Assembly: GCA_964593585.1 (NCBI GenBank)
Contig: CAZQIZ010000009.1
Coordinates: 1-64,000, forward strand
Length of the DNA stretch: 64,000 nt
Reading direction: 5' to 3'
From: JACQFV01 sp964593585
GTDB taxonomy: Bacteria; Zixibacteria; MSB-5A5; WJJR01
This document shows positions 36,551 to 46,471 of the stretch, in pieces; position 1 is the stretch's first letter, and each line of letters opens with the position of its first letter. The position numbers were made by a program, and so were the translations under genes. The notes under the pieces were generated by a model, which worked only from the letters and a program-made list of their open reading frames with translations, had not been told where the DNA came from and searched no databases.

Positions 36551-39268
36551 ATGAAGTCCGCTCGTTGGGCGCTCGCCTTGGCCCTGCTGATCGCCTTCGC
36601 GACACCGGCCCTCTCGGCCGACCTGCCGCCGATCAACCACGAGAAGTATGAACTCCCCAACGGTCTCGATGTCATCCTGCATGTCGACAAGACCATCCCG
36701 ACCGTCACCGTCAACATCTGGTACCATGTCGGCTCCAAGAACGAAGAGAAGGGACGCACCGGCTTTGCCCACCTCTTCGAGCACATGATGTTCCAGGGCT
36801 CCAAGCACCACGACACCGACTATTTCGCCCCGCTGGAGAAAGTTGGTGGCGAGGTCAACGGCTCCACCTCCGAGGATCGCACCAACTACTACGAGACCGT
36901 GCCGAGCAACTACCTCGAGCTCGCCCTCTGGCTCGAAGCCGACCGCATGGGCTACCTCCTGCCGGCCATGACCCAGGAGCGTCTCGACAACCAGCGCGAT
37001 GTGGTCAAAAACGAGCGCCGTGAGGGTGTCGACAACCAGCCCTATGGCCGTGTCTGGGAAAACCTCGGCTGGCTCATGTATCCCGAAGAGCATCCTTACA
37101 ACTGGCCGGTCATCGGCTACATGGAAGACCTCTCGGCCGCCTCGCTGGAGGATGTGCAGAACTTCTTCAAGCTTTACTATGCGCCCAACAACGCCTCGCT
37201 GTGCGTGACCGGGGACTTCGATCCGGCGGAGGCCAAGGCGCTGATCGAAAAGTACTTTGCCGCCATTCCGGCCGGGCAGCCGATCATGCGCAAGGAAGCG
37301 TGGATTCCCGAACTCGATGGCATCCGTCGCGGACAGATGGAAGATGCCGTTTCGTTGGCGCGCGTCTACTATGCGTTCCCCAGCCCCGGATATTACACCC
37401 CCGGCGACGCCGAACTCGACATTCTCGCCAATGCGCTCACCAACGGCAAGACCTCGCGCCTCTACAAGTCGCTGGTCTATGACAAGCAGATCGCGCAGGA
37501 TGTCGCCGCCTTCCAGTCCTCCTCGGAGCTGTGCGGCAACTTCATCATTCAGGCCACTGCGCGCGAGGGGCACACGCTCGCCGAACTGGAAGCCGCGCTC
37601 GACGCCGAACTGAAAAAGATTCTGGCGGAAGGCATCACCGCCACCGAACTGGCCAACACTCAGGCGCAGTTGGAGGCCGGCTTTGTCCGCTCGCTCGAAG
37701 ATCTCGGACGCCGCGCCGACAAGCTGAATGAGTACAACGTCTTCCTCGGCGATCCCGACAAGTTCGAGTGGGATCTCGATCGGTATCAGAATGCCACCGT
37801 CGCCGGCGTCAACGCCGCAGCCAAGCGCTGGATCGACCTCGACCGCCGCGTGATCTTCCATGTCCTCCCGCAGGGCACCTATGTCGCTGCCGAGGACAAG
37901 CTCGACCGCTCCATCAAGCCGACCGCGGCGGCCGATCCGTCGTTCACTCCGCCGGCGATCCAGAAGGACAAACTCTCCAACGGCGTCGAAGTCTGGCTGG
38001 TGCAGGACGACAAACTCCCGCTGGTCCAGACCAACATCGTCTTCAAGGGCGGCTGGGCGCTCGAACCGGCCGGCAAGGCCGCCGTCGGCTCGATGACCTC
38101 CGACATGATGGACGAGGGCACCAAGACCCGCACCGCTCTGCAGATTTCCGAGGAAGCCAAAAGCATCGGCGCCAACCTCGGCACCGGCTCCTCGTTCGAT
38201 AACATGAGCGTGTCGCTCAACGTGCTGAAAAAGTACCTCGATCGCGGCTATGCGCTCTTGGCCGACATCCTGATGAATCCCACCTTCCCGCAGGAAGAGC
38301 TCGACCGGCAGAAGAAGATGTACATGGGACGTATCGCGCAGGAAAGCAAGCAGCCGAACACCGTGGTGCAGAAGACCTTTCTCAGGACGCTCTACGGCGC
38401 CGATCATCCCTATGGCCGCCCCTTCACCGGATCCGGCACCAAGGCCTCAATCAACGCCATCACGCGCGACGACCTGGTCGCGTTCCATCAGGCCAACTAT
38501 GTGCCGTCTAATGCCGCCATCGCGGTGGCCGGCAACATCACCATGGCCGAGGCCAAAGCCGCCCTCGAGAAGGCCTTCAAGGGCTGGGCCTCGACCGCGC
38601 CCGCCCCGGTGGTCAACATCCCCGACCCGGCGCCGGTCACCAAGACCCAGGTCGTGATCGTCGACAAGCCCGGCGCGCCGCAGAGCGCGATCATGGTCGG
38701 CCACGCCGGCATCAAGCGCTCCGATCCCGACTACATGCCGATCCGCGTCATGATGAACGTGCTCGGCTCGCAGTTCACCAGCCGCATCAACATGAACCTG
38801 CGCGAGGACAAGGGCTACACCTACGGCGCCTTCGGCAATTTCGCGGCGCGCCGCGGCACAGGCCCCTTCCTGGTCACCGCCCAGGTCCAGACCCCCAACA
38901 CCAAGGAAGCCGTCTTTGAATTCGTCAAGGAACTGCGCGACATCATCTCCACCCGCCCCGTCTCCGCCGAGGAACTCGAGGACGCCAAAAACGACCTGAT
39001 CAAGTCGTTCCCCAGCGGCTTCGAATCGATCGGCGCCGTGGCCGGCGGCATGAGCACGATGTTCTCCTATGACCTGCCCCTCGATGAGTGGCAAACCTTC
39101 GCCGCGCGCGTCAACGCCGTCGATCTGGCCGCCGCCAACCGCGCCGCGACCAACCACATCAATCCCGACGCGCTCCTGATCGTGATCGTCGGCGATCGCG
39201 CCAAAATCGAGGAAGGCATCAAGTCGCTCAATCTCGGCGATGTGGCCTTTGTCTTGGCCGAGGAGTAG
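36551..39268 (+). CDS. Exported M16-family zinc metallopeptidase
   Basis: A 905-residue protein; ATG 36551 has AGGAG at 36541-36545. Signal peptide ends TPALSA. The N-terminal M16 domain carries the inverted zinc motif HLFEH (His74, Glu77, His78) and the distal glutamate region KNERREG near residue 155. The second half repeats the M16 fold without HxxEH and holds the R/Y-type substrate region (NLREDKGYTYGAFGNF). This is the standard two-domain layout of bacterial M16B peptidases fused in one chain, which degrade or process peptides in the periplasm. A strong terminator follows. Confidence 0.92.
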   Translation: MKSARWALALALLIAFATPALSADLPPINHEKYELPNGLDVILHVDKTIPTVTVNIWYHVGSKNEEKGRTGFAHLFEHMMFQGSKHHDTDYFAPLEKVGGEVNGSTSEDRTNYYETVPSNYLELALWLEADRMGYLLPAMTQERLDNQRDVVKNERREGVDNQPYGRVWENLGWLMYPEEHPYNWPVIGYMEDLSAASLEDVQNFFKLYYAPNNASLCVTGDFDPAEAKALIEKYFAAIPAGQPIMRKEAWIPELDGIRRGQMEDAVSLARVYYAFPSPGYYTPGDAELDILANALTNGKTSRLYKSLVYDKQIAQDVAAFQSSSELCGNFIIQATAREGHTLAELEAALDAELKKILAEGITATELANTQAQLEAGFVRSLEDLGRRADKLNEYNVFLGDPDKFEWDLDRYQNATVAGVNAAAKRWIDLDRRVIFHVLPQGTYVAAEDKLDRSIKPTAAADPSFTPPAIQKDKLSNGVEVWLVQDDKLPLVQTNIVFKGGWALEPAGKAAVGSMTSDMMDEGTKTRTALQISEEAKSIGANLGTGSSFDNMSVSLNVLKKYLDRGYALLADILMNPTFPQEELDRQKKMYMGRIAQESKQPNTVVQKTFLRTLYGADHPYGRPFTGSGTKASINAITRDDLVAFHQANYVPSNAAIAVAGNITMAEAKAALEKAFKGWASTAPAPVVNIPDPAPVTKTQVVIVDKPGAPQSAIMVGHAGIKRSDPDYMPIRVMMNVLGSQFTSRINMNLREDKGYTYGAFGNFAARRGTGPFLVTAQVQTPNTKEAVFEFVKELRDIISTRPVSAEELEDAKNDLIKSFPSGFESIGAVAGGMSTMFSYDLPLDEWQTFAARVNAVDLAAANRAATNHINPDALLIVIVGDRAKIEEGIKSLNLGDVAFVLAEE

Positions 39269-39288
39269 AAGACACAAACGCGCTCTGC

Positions 39289-39321
39289 CAACGGGCGGCT
39301 CCTCACCGGAGCCGCCCGTTG
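39289..39321 (+). terminator. Intrinsic terminator after the M16 gene
   Basis: A perfect 14-bp stem (39289-39302 with 39308-39321) with a five-base loop, then TTGTT. Confidence 0.8.
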
Positions 39322-39427
39322 TTGTTCGGCCCCGGACGTTTCGGCGTCAACAATTGATTGAATCGTCTCCGGCCACCGCTGATATTGCGCCCCACGCTGA
39401 TACGCGGACCATGTTGAGGAGAGCCAG

Positions 39428-42226
39428 ATGAACATCGCCGTGCGTTTTCTCGTTGCCGTTCTCGCCGTTGTCGCCGTCACCGCCACTGCCTTCGCGGCCC
39501 CGCCGCTTTTGAACAACGGCAACGTCGCCGATCACTTCGCCCAGATCGCCTACGATCCCGCCGTCCCGACCCCGCAGTCGGTGCTCGGCTATCCGCTCGG
39601 GTCGCGTCCGGCCCGCTACGAGGAAGTCATCCGCTACCTGCGGACGCTCGATGAGTTCTCGTCGCGCGCCGAGTTGTTCGAGACCGGGCAGACGCACGAG
39701 GGACGGCCGCTTTACTGCATGATCATCGGTTCGCAGAAGAACTTCGACAACCGCGAGAAGATTCGCGCCGATCTGGCCGCGCTGGCCAATCAATCGTCCG
39801 ATGGCGCCGTGTCCAACCGCGAGGCCATCCTCGCCGCGACGCCGGCGGCCGTCTGGCTGGGTTACTCCATCCACGGCGATGGAATCTCCGGCGTTGATGC
39901 CTGCCTCTGGGTCGCCTACCACCTGCTGGCCGCGCAGGACGCCGAAACCAAGATGATCCTCGACAGCGTGCTGGTCCTGATCGATCCCAGTCAGAATCCC
40001 GATGGCCGCGAACGCTTCCTCGCGCAGATTTTCGCCTGGAATGGACGTGTCCCCTCCACACGCGCCGGCGATCTGCAGCACGGCGGCTTCTGGCCGTGGG
40101 GACGCGGCAATCACTACCTCTTCGATCTCAACCGCGACTGGCTGCCGCTGGTCCATCCGGAGACCAAAGCGCGCGTTGATGTCCTCAACCAGTAAAACCC
40201 ACAGGTGGTGGTCGACGCCCACGAAATGGGCTCCTACTCCACCTATCTCTTCTCGCCGGGACGCGAACCGATCAATCCCAACATCACCGCCGAACTGCTG
40301 CATTGGTGGGATGTCTTCGCCGCCGACCAGGGCGCCGAGTTCGACAGGCGCGGCTGGAGTTATTACACCGGCGACTGGCACGAGGAATGGTATCCCGGCT
40401 ATGGCTCCGCCTGGTGCCTCTTCACCGGCGCGCTGGGCATCCTCTATGAGCAGGCCGGCGCCGAAGGATCATCGGTCAAACGCCCCGATGGCTCGGTGCA
40501 TGACTACCCGCGCGCCGTGGCGCAACAGGCGGTCAGTTCCTTCGCCAATCTCGCCACCACCGCGAAGAATCGCCGCGCGTTGCTGACCGACTACGCCAAC
40601 TTCCACCGCGATGGCGCCCTGGGCCGCGCCCGCGACGGTCTGCGCGGCGCCTACCTCTTCGCCACCGGCAACAACCCCGGACGCGAGGCCGAATTCCTTA
40701 CCACCATCCAGGGCCATGGGCTGCGTGTCGAGAAAGCCGCCGCCTCCTTCCAGGCCGCGGTGATCACCGCGCAGGGCGAACGCGCCAGCCGCACCTATCC
40801 CGCCGGGACTTACATCATCCCGATGAATCAGCCGCGCGCGCTCCTGGCGCAGGCGCTTCTGGAGTTCGACCCGCACCTGAAAAAGTCCTTTCTCGAGGAG
40901 GAACGCCGCTCGCTTGAAAAGGGAGAGGGCACCCGGATGTATGAAGTCTCCGGCTGGTCTTTGGCGCAGGCCTATGATCTCGACATTGCCTACGCCGAGT
41001 CGCGCCCCGGCGTCGCCGCCGACAACGCCGAAGCGCCGACTCCGTCGGAAGGAAAACTGCTCAACCCCGATGCGACCTACGGCTTCCTCGTTGCCGCGGG
41101 CGATGACCGCGCCATGCCGGCGTTGGTGAAGATGCTCGACGCCGGCCTGAGTGTGCGCGTGGCGACCAAACCGTTCGTGCATCAGAATGTCCCCTATGAG
41201 GCCGGCACGCTCATCGCGCGTCGCGGCGAGAATGGCCCCGATTTGATCGCCAAACTCGAACCGATCGCCTGCGCCACCGGCGTGACGATCCTCGGCACCT
41301 CGAGCAATTACTCCTCCTCCGGCATCGACCTCGGCTCCGATCTCTGGGAACTGCTGCGCGCGCCGCGTGTCGGCCTCTTCTGGGGACCGAATGTCGATTT
41401 CACCAGCGCCGGCTGGCTCTGGTATGAAATCGATCAGCGACTGGGTGTCATCCATTCGCTCCTCGACATCAATTCACTGGACTGGTATGACCTGTCGGCC
41501 TACAACGTGCTCATCATTCCCAACACCTGGGGCAATCCGAAGGAGGCCCTCGGCGAGCAGGGAGTGGCGGCGCTGAAGAAGTGGGTGCAGGCGGGCGGCA
41601 CGCTGATCGCGGTCAACGAGCCGGCGTATTTCCTTGCTGATTCCGCCGCCGGCTTCTCGCAGGCGCGCGAGTACAGTCAGGTTCTCGACAAACTCGGCGA
41701 CTACAATCTGGCGTTCCTTGAGGAACGCGCCGCGGCGACCGCCACGGTCGATACCAACGCGGTCTGGCGCGGCGTCACGCCGACTGCCTCCGCCCCCAAA
41801 CCGGCCGAAAAACCCTCGCCCGAGGAGCTGGCCAAACGCAACGAGAAGGCGCGCACCTTCGGCCCGCAGGGTGTCATCATGCGGCTGAACCTCAATACCG
41901 AACACTGGCTCTGCTTTGGAACCGGCGGACGCGCCAGCGCGATGATCTATTCACGCAACGCCCTCCTGGCAAAAGACCCGGTGCAAATCGCCGCCCGTAT
42001 CGCCGGCCCCGACAAGATGCGCCTCTCCGGCCTCCTCTGGCCCGAAGCCCGCGAGCGCTGGGCCAACACCGCCTACTGCACGCGCGAATCGATGGGCAAA
42101 GGCCAACTCATCCTCTTTGCCGATGAACCGTTCTTCCGCGCCTACTTCCACGGCACCCGCCGTCTCCTGGAAAACGCTATCGTCCTCGGTCCGGGCATCG
42201 GCACAGCATTCCCCGCGCCCTGGTAG
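39428..42226 (+). pseudogene. Exported M14-type zinc carboxypeptidase interrupted by an in-frame TAA
   Basis: One continuous frame of about 932 codons is split by TAA at 40193-40195, between ...RVDVLNQ and NPQVVVDAHEMGSYSTYLF. Signal peptide at the start (ATAFA). M14 features are clear: LFDLNRDW, DPSQNPDGRERF and DAHEMG, whose His would be a zinc ligand. The first zinc motif, normally HGxE, reads HGDG here, so the ligand glutamate is missing. The C-terminal third looks like a class-I glutamine-amidotransferase-like accessory domain, as in other large bacterial M14 proteins. Either the gene is decaying or the contig has errors. It sits close behind the M16 gene but after a terminator. Confidence 0.75.
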
Positions 42227-42268
42227 CAACGCTGCCGCCGGTTTGGCCGGTGCGATAGGTAATCACCC

Positions 42269-42305
42269 AATCCCCTCTCCCCTGAAAGGGGAGAGGGGAT
42301 TTTGA
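42269..42305 (+). terminator. Perfect palindromic terminator or dispersed repeat
   Basis: A 15-bp perfect stem (42269-42283 with 42287-42301) with a GAA loop, followed by TTGATTG. The CCCTCTCCCC / GGGGAGAGGG core resembles other intergenic palindromes at 51692, 52100, 61843 and 63134. Confidence 0.65.
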
Positions 42306-42361
42306 TTGTGGATAGCCGCCTAACCCCCCTTTCTTCCCGCACCAACCCAGCGAGGGACACC

Positions 42362-43576
42362 ATGATCACCATCCGGCCGTTGCGCACCAAAGCGGAGCTT
42401 GAGCAGTACATGGAGCTCTGCATCTACTGCTTCTCCTTCTCGTCGGAGTACACGCCCTACTACGCCAACTTCATCGGCCCGCACCTCGACTGCACTATGG
42501 GCGCCTTCGATGGGCCGCGCTTGGTGGCGGCGATGTGGGGCATTCCCTTTGAGATGAATGTCATCGGCGCGCACCTGCCCATGGCCGGCATCTCGGTGGT
42601 GGCCACACGCCCCGAGGTGCGCAACCTCGGTTTGGCCAAAGAACTGATGACCGTCTCCCACCAGCGGATGAAGAAGGAGGGCATCCCATTGGCGGTGCTC
42701 ATGCCCTTCAAGCCGGTCTTCTATGCGCGCATGGGTTATGGCGATGTGTTCTACTACCACGACTGCCAGCTCCAGCCCGGCGCCATTGCCGAACTGGAAC
42801 CGCGCGGCTATCGGGTTGCACCCGTCGACGGCAACAAGGAATGGAAGACCTTCGACCGCCTGCACCGCCAGTACAGCGCCCGCTATTTCGGGACCGTCAA
42901 CCGCGGCGAACGGTACTGGAAGATCCGCTATATGAACTCGCCCTTCGGCCCGCGCTTTCACTACCTGATTCTGCGCGGGCAGGAGCCGGTCGGATACATC
43001 ATCACACACCTCGATAAGCCCAACCCCGCGATTTCGTCCGATCTGCGCCGCGAGACGCGGCTCACCATCATGCAGGCGGTCTGGACCGACCAGGGCTCCT
43101 TCGATGCCATCCTGCAATTCGTGCGCGCCCATCGCGACCAGCACGGCAAGATCGAATGGTATCTGCCCACCGATGTTCCGCTCCATGACCGGCTGGTGGA
43201 TCAACGCATCACCGTGGCGCTCAAACCCAAGATGATGCTCAAACTGGTCGACCTGAAGGCCGCCATTGAACGCCGTCCGTTCACCGCCGACTTCGACGCG
43301 GACATCATCCTGCAGGTCAAAGGCGATGACACCAGCCCCTGGAACGATGGCCTCTGGCGCATTCACTGGCGCGGGGGAGAGGCGAAGGTGACACGGACCA
43401 CCGCCGGCGCCGGCAGGGCCCGCATCGACATCGCCTCGCTGGCCGTGCTCTATTCCGGCCATCGTGACGCCGCCGCGCTCGAACGCCTGGGCCGTCTCTC
43501 CGGTCCGCGCGCGGCGATCGAGACACTGGCGCGCGCCTTCCCTGCGCGTGTCTGCTATATCGACGACTGGTTCTAA
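42362..43576 (+). CDS. GNAT acetyltransferase, Eis-like (GNAT plus sterol-carrier-type domain)
   Basis: A 404-residue cytosolic protein; ATG 42362 follows GAGGGACACC. The N-terminal GNAT domain shows AGISVVATRPEVRNLGLAKELM, which corresponds to the acetyl-CoA-binding motif A. A second degenerate GNAT domain follows. The C-terminal part (residues ~300-404) fits the SCP2-like domain of the Eis family. Eis enzymes acetylate aminoglycosides and lysines of host proteins; here the natural substrate is unknown. The gene is probably monocistronic. Confidence 0.8.
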   Translation: MITIRPLRTKAELEQYMELCIYCFSFSSEYTPYYANFIGPHLDCTMGAFDGPRLVAAMWGIPFEMNVIGAHLPMAGISVVATRPEVRNLGLAKELMTVSHQRMKKEGIPLAVLMPFKPVFYARMGYGDVFYYHDCQLQPGAIAELEPRGYRVAPVDGNKEWKTFDRLHRQYSARYFGTVNRGERYWKIRYMNSPFGPRFHYLILRGQEPVGYIITHLDKPNPAISSDLRRETRLTIMQAVWTDQGSFDAILQFVRAHRDQHGKIEWYLPTDVPLHDRLVDQRITVALKPKMMLKLVDLKAAIERRPFTADFDADIILQVKGDDTSPWNDGLWRIHWRGGEAKVTRTTAGAGRARIDIASLAVLYSGHRDAAALERLGRLSGPRAAIETLARAFPARVCYIDDWF

Positions 43577-43722
43577 GCCCGGGCTCCCGGCCACAGGCAG
43601 CGGCGCGCTCGGCAATGGACCGGACGGGGTCCGATTTCGTGACATCCTCCCGGACAATCCCGCTTGCAAAAGCCCGGCTTCGCGTCGATCTTTTTTAGTG
43701 AGGTCAGATAAGGAGGTCGACG

Positions 43723-44910
43723 ATGAAACGCCGCCCACAATGGATGTCCTGGTGCCTGGCGTCTTTCGCATTGCTGGTGCTGGGCGCCGCTCCCGCGGCC
43801 CTGGCCCAATCCACCGAACCGATTGTCATCGGCGCGGTCATTTCACTCACCGGACGCGACGCCGCCTTCGGCCAGGAATGCCTGGCCGGGTTGGACATCG
43901 CCCTGGAGGAAGCCAACGCCGAGGGTGGGATTCACAACCGCCCGGTCACTCTGCAGGTCTTCGATGACAAGTCCGACCCGATCCTCGCCGCCGAGGGGGT
44001 GCGCACACTGGTCCGCCAGTTCTCGCCCATTGCCATCATCGGCTCCAACACCTCGATGGTCACCAAGGCCGCCGCGGTGGCGGCGCAGAATGTCGGCGTG
44101 CCGCTGATTGTCCCCGAAGCCACCGAGCCCGACATCACTGCCATCGGCGAATGGATCTACCGTGTCTGCTTCGTCGATCCCGACATGGCCCGCGGTCTGG
44201 CAGCGTATGCCTACACCGATCTCGGCCTGCGCCGCGTTGCCGTGCTGACCGAAGACAAACACGATTACACCGTCTCGTTCACCCGCTACTTCCGCGACCG
44301 CTTCATCGAACTGGGCGGCGAAATTGTCTACCAGTCGGGGTACCGTCAGGGCACCACCACCTTCGATGAGTTGCTCAAGCAGGCGTCGTCGCTGCATGCC
44401 GACGCTGTCCTGGTGTCCGGCTTTTATCCCGAGGCGGGCAGCGTGATCGCCTGCGCCAAGCGGCTGGGCGAGAACCTCACCTTCCTCGGCGGCGACGGCT
44501 GGGAATCCGATGGCCTGTTCACCGCCGCCGGCGATGCAATTACCGATCGCTCGCGGATCTTCATCGCCTCGCACTTTTCTCCCGATGTTCGCCGCGCCAA
44601 GGTGCGCGGGTTTGTTGAGGCCTTCCGCGAGAAATTCGGACGCCGTCCCAACACCTCCTCCGCCCTCGGCTTCGACGCCGGCGGGCTGGTGATGGGCGCC
44701 GCCATGCGCGCCGCCTCGCTGGATCCGGCCGGCATCAAGGCCGCGCTGGCCGATGCCCGGCATGAGGGCGTCACCGGCTACATAACCATCGGCGCCAACC
44801 GCAACCCGTCGAAGAAGGTCATCATCCTCCAGGCCGGCGATGATCAGCGATTCGCCTATGTGCGCGCCATTTCCTCGGAAACGTTGCGTGTGCCGGAGTC
44901 GACACAGTAG
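43723..44910 (+). CDS. Branched-chain amino-acid-type ABC transporter substrate-binding protein
   Basis: A 395-residue periplasmic protein; ATG 43723 follows AAGGAGG. Signal peptide ends PAALAQ. The body matches the type-I periplasmic binding fold of the LivJ/Peripla_BP_6 group (IVIGAVISLTGRDAAFGQE, GIHNRPVTLQVFDDKSDP, AIIGSNTSMVTKAAAVAAQN). No permease or ATPase gene is adjacent, so it is an orphan that either serves a transporter elsewhere or acts as a sensor. A terminator follows directly. Confidence 0.88.
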   Translation: MKRRPQWMSWCLASFALLVLGAAPAALAQSTEPIVIGAVISLTGRDAAFGQECLAGLDIALEEANAEGGIHNRPVTLQVFDDKSDPILAAEGVRTLVRQFSPIAIIGSNTSMVTKAAAVAAQNVGVPLIVPEATEPDITAIGEWIYRVCFVDPDMARGLAAYAYTDLGLRRVAVLTEDKHDYTVSFTRYFRDRFIELGGEIVYQSGYRQGTTTFDELLKQASSLHADAVLVSGFYPEAGSVIACAKRLGENLTFLGGDGWESDGLFTAAGDAITDRSRIFIASHFSPDVRRAKVRGFVEAFREKFGRRPNTSSALGFDAGGLVMGAAMRAASLDPAGIKAALADARHEGVTGYITIGANRNPSKKVIILQAGDDQRFAYVRAISSETLRVPESTQ

Positions 44911-44936
44911 CGCCTGATGACATGCCTGACGTAAAA

Positions 44937-44962
44937 CGGGGCGGGTCTTGCGACCCGCCCCG
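44937..44962. terminator. Hairpin between convergent genes
   Basis: An 11-bp perfect stem (44937-44947 with 44952-44962) with a TTGC loop lies between the convergent 43723 and 44997 genes. It is followed by CTTGCTTTCC on the plus strand and preceded by AAAA, so it may act in both directions. Confidence 0.65.
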
Positions 44963-44996
44963 CTTGCTTTCCTGCCTGCAAGAGAAACGCCGTCGC

Positions 44997-46262
44997 TCAG
45001 GCCCGCGCGGCCCCGCGTCCTGCGACATACCCGCTCGACCACGCCCATTGGAAATTGAATCCGCCGATACGGCCATCGACATCGAGGATTTCGCCGCAGA
45101 GGAAGAGCCCGGGGACCTTGCGCGATTGCATCGTGCGGTAATCGATCTCGTTGAGCGCCACACCTCCCGCGGTCGCCTCGGCGTGGCTGTAATCGCGCGC
45201 GCCGGCGATCTCCACCGGAAGCGCAGTCAGCAGATGCGCCGTCTTGCGACGGTCGCGCGCGGCCAGTTGCGACAAGGGGGGATTGGCATCGCCGGCGATC
45301 GCCGCCGCCAACCGCTCCGTGTACACCGCGGTCAGCGCCGATGCCAGATGGCGTGTCGGGAACAGATGCGACTGCTCCAAGAGCCACGCATCGGCTTGCT
45401 CGGTTGAGTCGAATTGAGACGATCCAATGAATGCATCCAGCGCAACCTGCGGATGCTCCAGCCGCTCACGCAGCCAATGGCGCGACATGTTCATCGCCGC
45501 CGGTCCGGACAACCCGAAATGCGTGAACAACAGCGCGCCGGATTGCACGGACAACGGCTTGGCATGTCCGCGACGGCACAGTCTCAGCGTCGCGTCGATG
45601 GCGATGCCGGAAAATTCGGCGAAGCGTCCGCCCAGGGCCGGCCCGCGACGCAACACCAGGGGCGTCAGCGCCGGCGTCGTCGGCACGATCGTGTGCCCCA
45701 GCGCGCGCATCATCTCCAGACCGGCGCCGTCGCTGCCCGATTTCGGCAACGCAAGTCCGCCGCAGGCCACCACCACCCGCTGCGCCGCGATACGCTGCCC
45801 GTCGGAAAGACCCAGCGCAAGACGCCCGTCCTCCGGCACAATCTCCCGCACCCGTGTCCCCGTCCAGAGCGTGATTCCCAACTGCCCGACACGCCGCAGC
45901 AGCGCATCGAGCACCGTCTGCGCCCGGTCGGACACCGGAAAGTACTTCCCCTGCGGCTCCCGCTTCAGTTCGACTCCCAGCGAGGCAAACCACCGGCGCG
46001 TCCTCTGGTCATCGAACTGCGCCAGCACATTGCGGACGATCGCGCGCGATCCACCCCAGTAGTCCTCCGGCGTGACCTGCTCGTTGGTGACATTGCAACG
46101 TCCCCCGCCCGACACCAGAATCTTCGCGCCCGGCTTCTTTGCCCCCTCAATGATCAGCAATCGCCGCCCCGCGCCCGCCTCGGCGGCGCAGATGGCCGCC
46201 GCCAACCCGGCCGCTCCCGCGCCGACAACCACAATCTCCCACTTGTCATTTCCCAGATTCAC
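44997..46262 (-). CDS. HI0933-family FAD-dependent oxidoreductase
   Basis: About 421 residues from GTG 46262. An extension to TTG 46361 would run through a dispersed repeat (46269-46307), so the shorter form is preferred, though neither start has a clear ribosome-binding site. The N-terminal dinucleotide-binding motif is VVVGAGAAGLAAAICAAEAG. The family motif SGGGRCNVTN follows, and the C-terminal FAD motif LFLCGEILDVDGRIGGFNFQ ends the domain. Family members (BaiN/RdsA-like) are flavoproteins of uncertain substrate. Confidence 0.88.
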   Translation of the reverse strand: MNLGNDKWEIVVVGAGAAGLAAAICAAEAGAGRRLLIIEGAKKPGAKILVSGGGRCNVTNEQVTPEDYWGGSRAIVRNVLAQFDDQRTRRWFASLGVELKREPQGKYFPVSDRAQTVLDALLRRVGQLGITLWTGTRVREIVPEDGRLALGLSDGQRIAAQRVVVACGGLALPKSGSDGAGLEMMRALGHTIVPTTPALTPLVLRRGPALGGRFAEFSGIAIDATLRLCRRGHAKPLSVQSGALLFTHFGLSGPAAMNMSRHWLRERLEHPQVALDAFIGSSQFDSTEQADAWLLEQSHLFPTRHLASALTAVYTERLAAAIAGDANPPLSQLAARDRRKTAHLLTALPVEIAGARDYSHAEATAGGVALNEIDYRTMQSRKVPGLFLCGEILDVDGRIGGFNFQWAWSSGYVAGRGAARA

Positions 46263-46268
46263 AACCGC

Positions 46269-46307
46269 AAGATAGGGGAGGGCGAGGCTTCCGCCGAGCC
46301 TGCTCTT
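46269..46307. repeat. 39-bp dispersed repeat, copy 1
   Basis: Matches 46360-46398 with one mismatch. Core GGGCGAGGCTTCCGCCGAGC is itself palindromic. It lies just upstream of the flavoprotein start. Confidence 0.8.
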
Positions 46308-46359
46308 TACTGATCGAACGCCGGCATACCCTTCTGACCGTTTCCCCGAATCGACAAGC

Positions 46360-46398
46360 AAGCTAGGGGAGGGCGAGGCTTCCGCCGAGCCTGCTCTT
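46360..46398. repeat. 39-bp dispersed repeat, copy 2
   Basis: Second copy of 46269-46307, 91 bp away. Confidence 0.8.
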
Positions 46399-46419
46399 CA
46401 TCCATCACCCCAAAACAAA

Positions 46420-46446
46420 CCGGGCCCGGAACAACTCCGGGCCCGG
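46420..46446 (-). terminator. Intrinsic terminator of the PEGA/TPR gene
   Basis: An 11-bp GC stem (46420-46430 with 46436-46446). Read on the minus strand it is followed by TTTGTTTTGG. It lies 25 bases beyond the stop of the minus-strand gene. Confidence 0.8.
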
Positions 46447-46471
46447 CTGACATGATTGATCGAACGCTCGA

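Noticed and set aside
40193..40195. Recoding of the stop codon in the M14 gene (selenocysteine or pyrrolysine)
   Set aside because: The codon is TAA, which is not used for either, and no stimulatory structure was evident.
43723..44910. A complete branched-chain amino-acid transporter operon
   Set aside because: Only the binding protein is present; neighbours are an acetyltransferase and a convergent flavoprotein, with a terminator directly after the gene.
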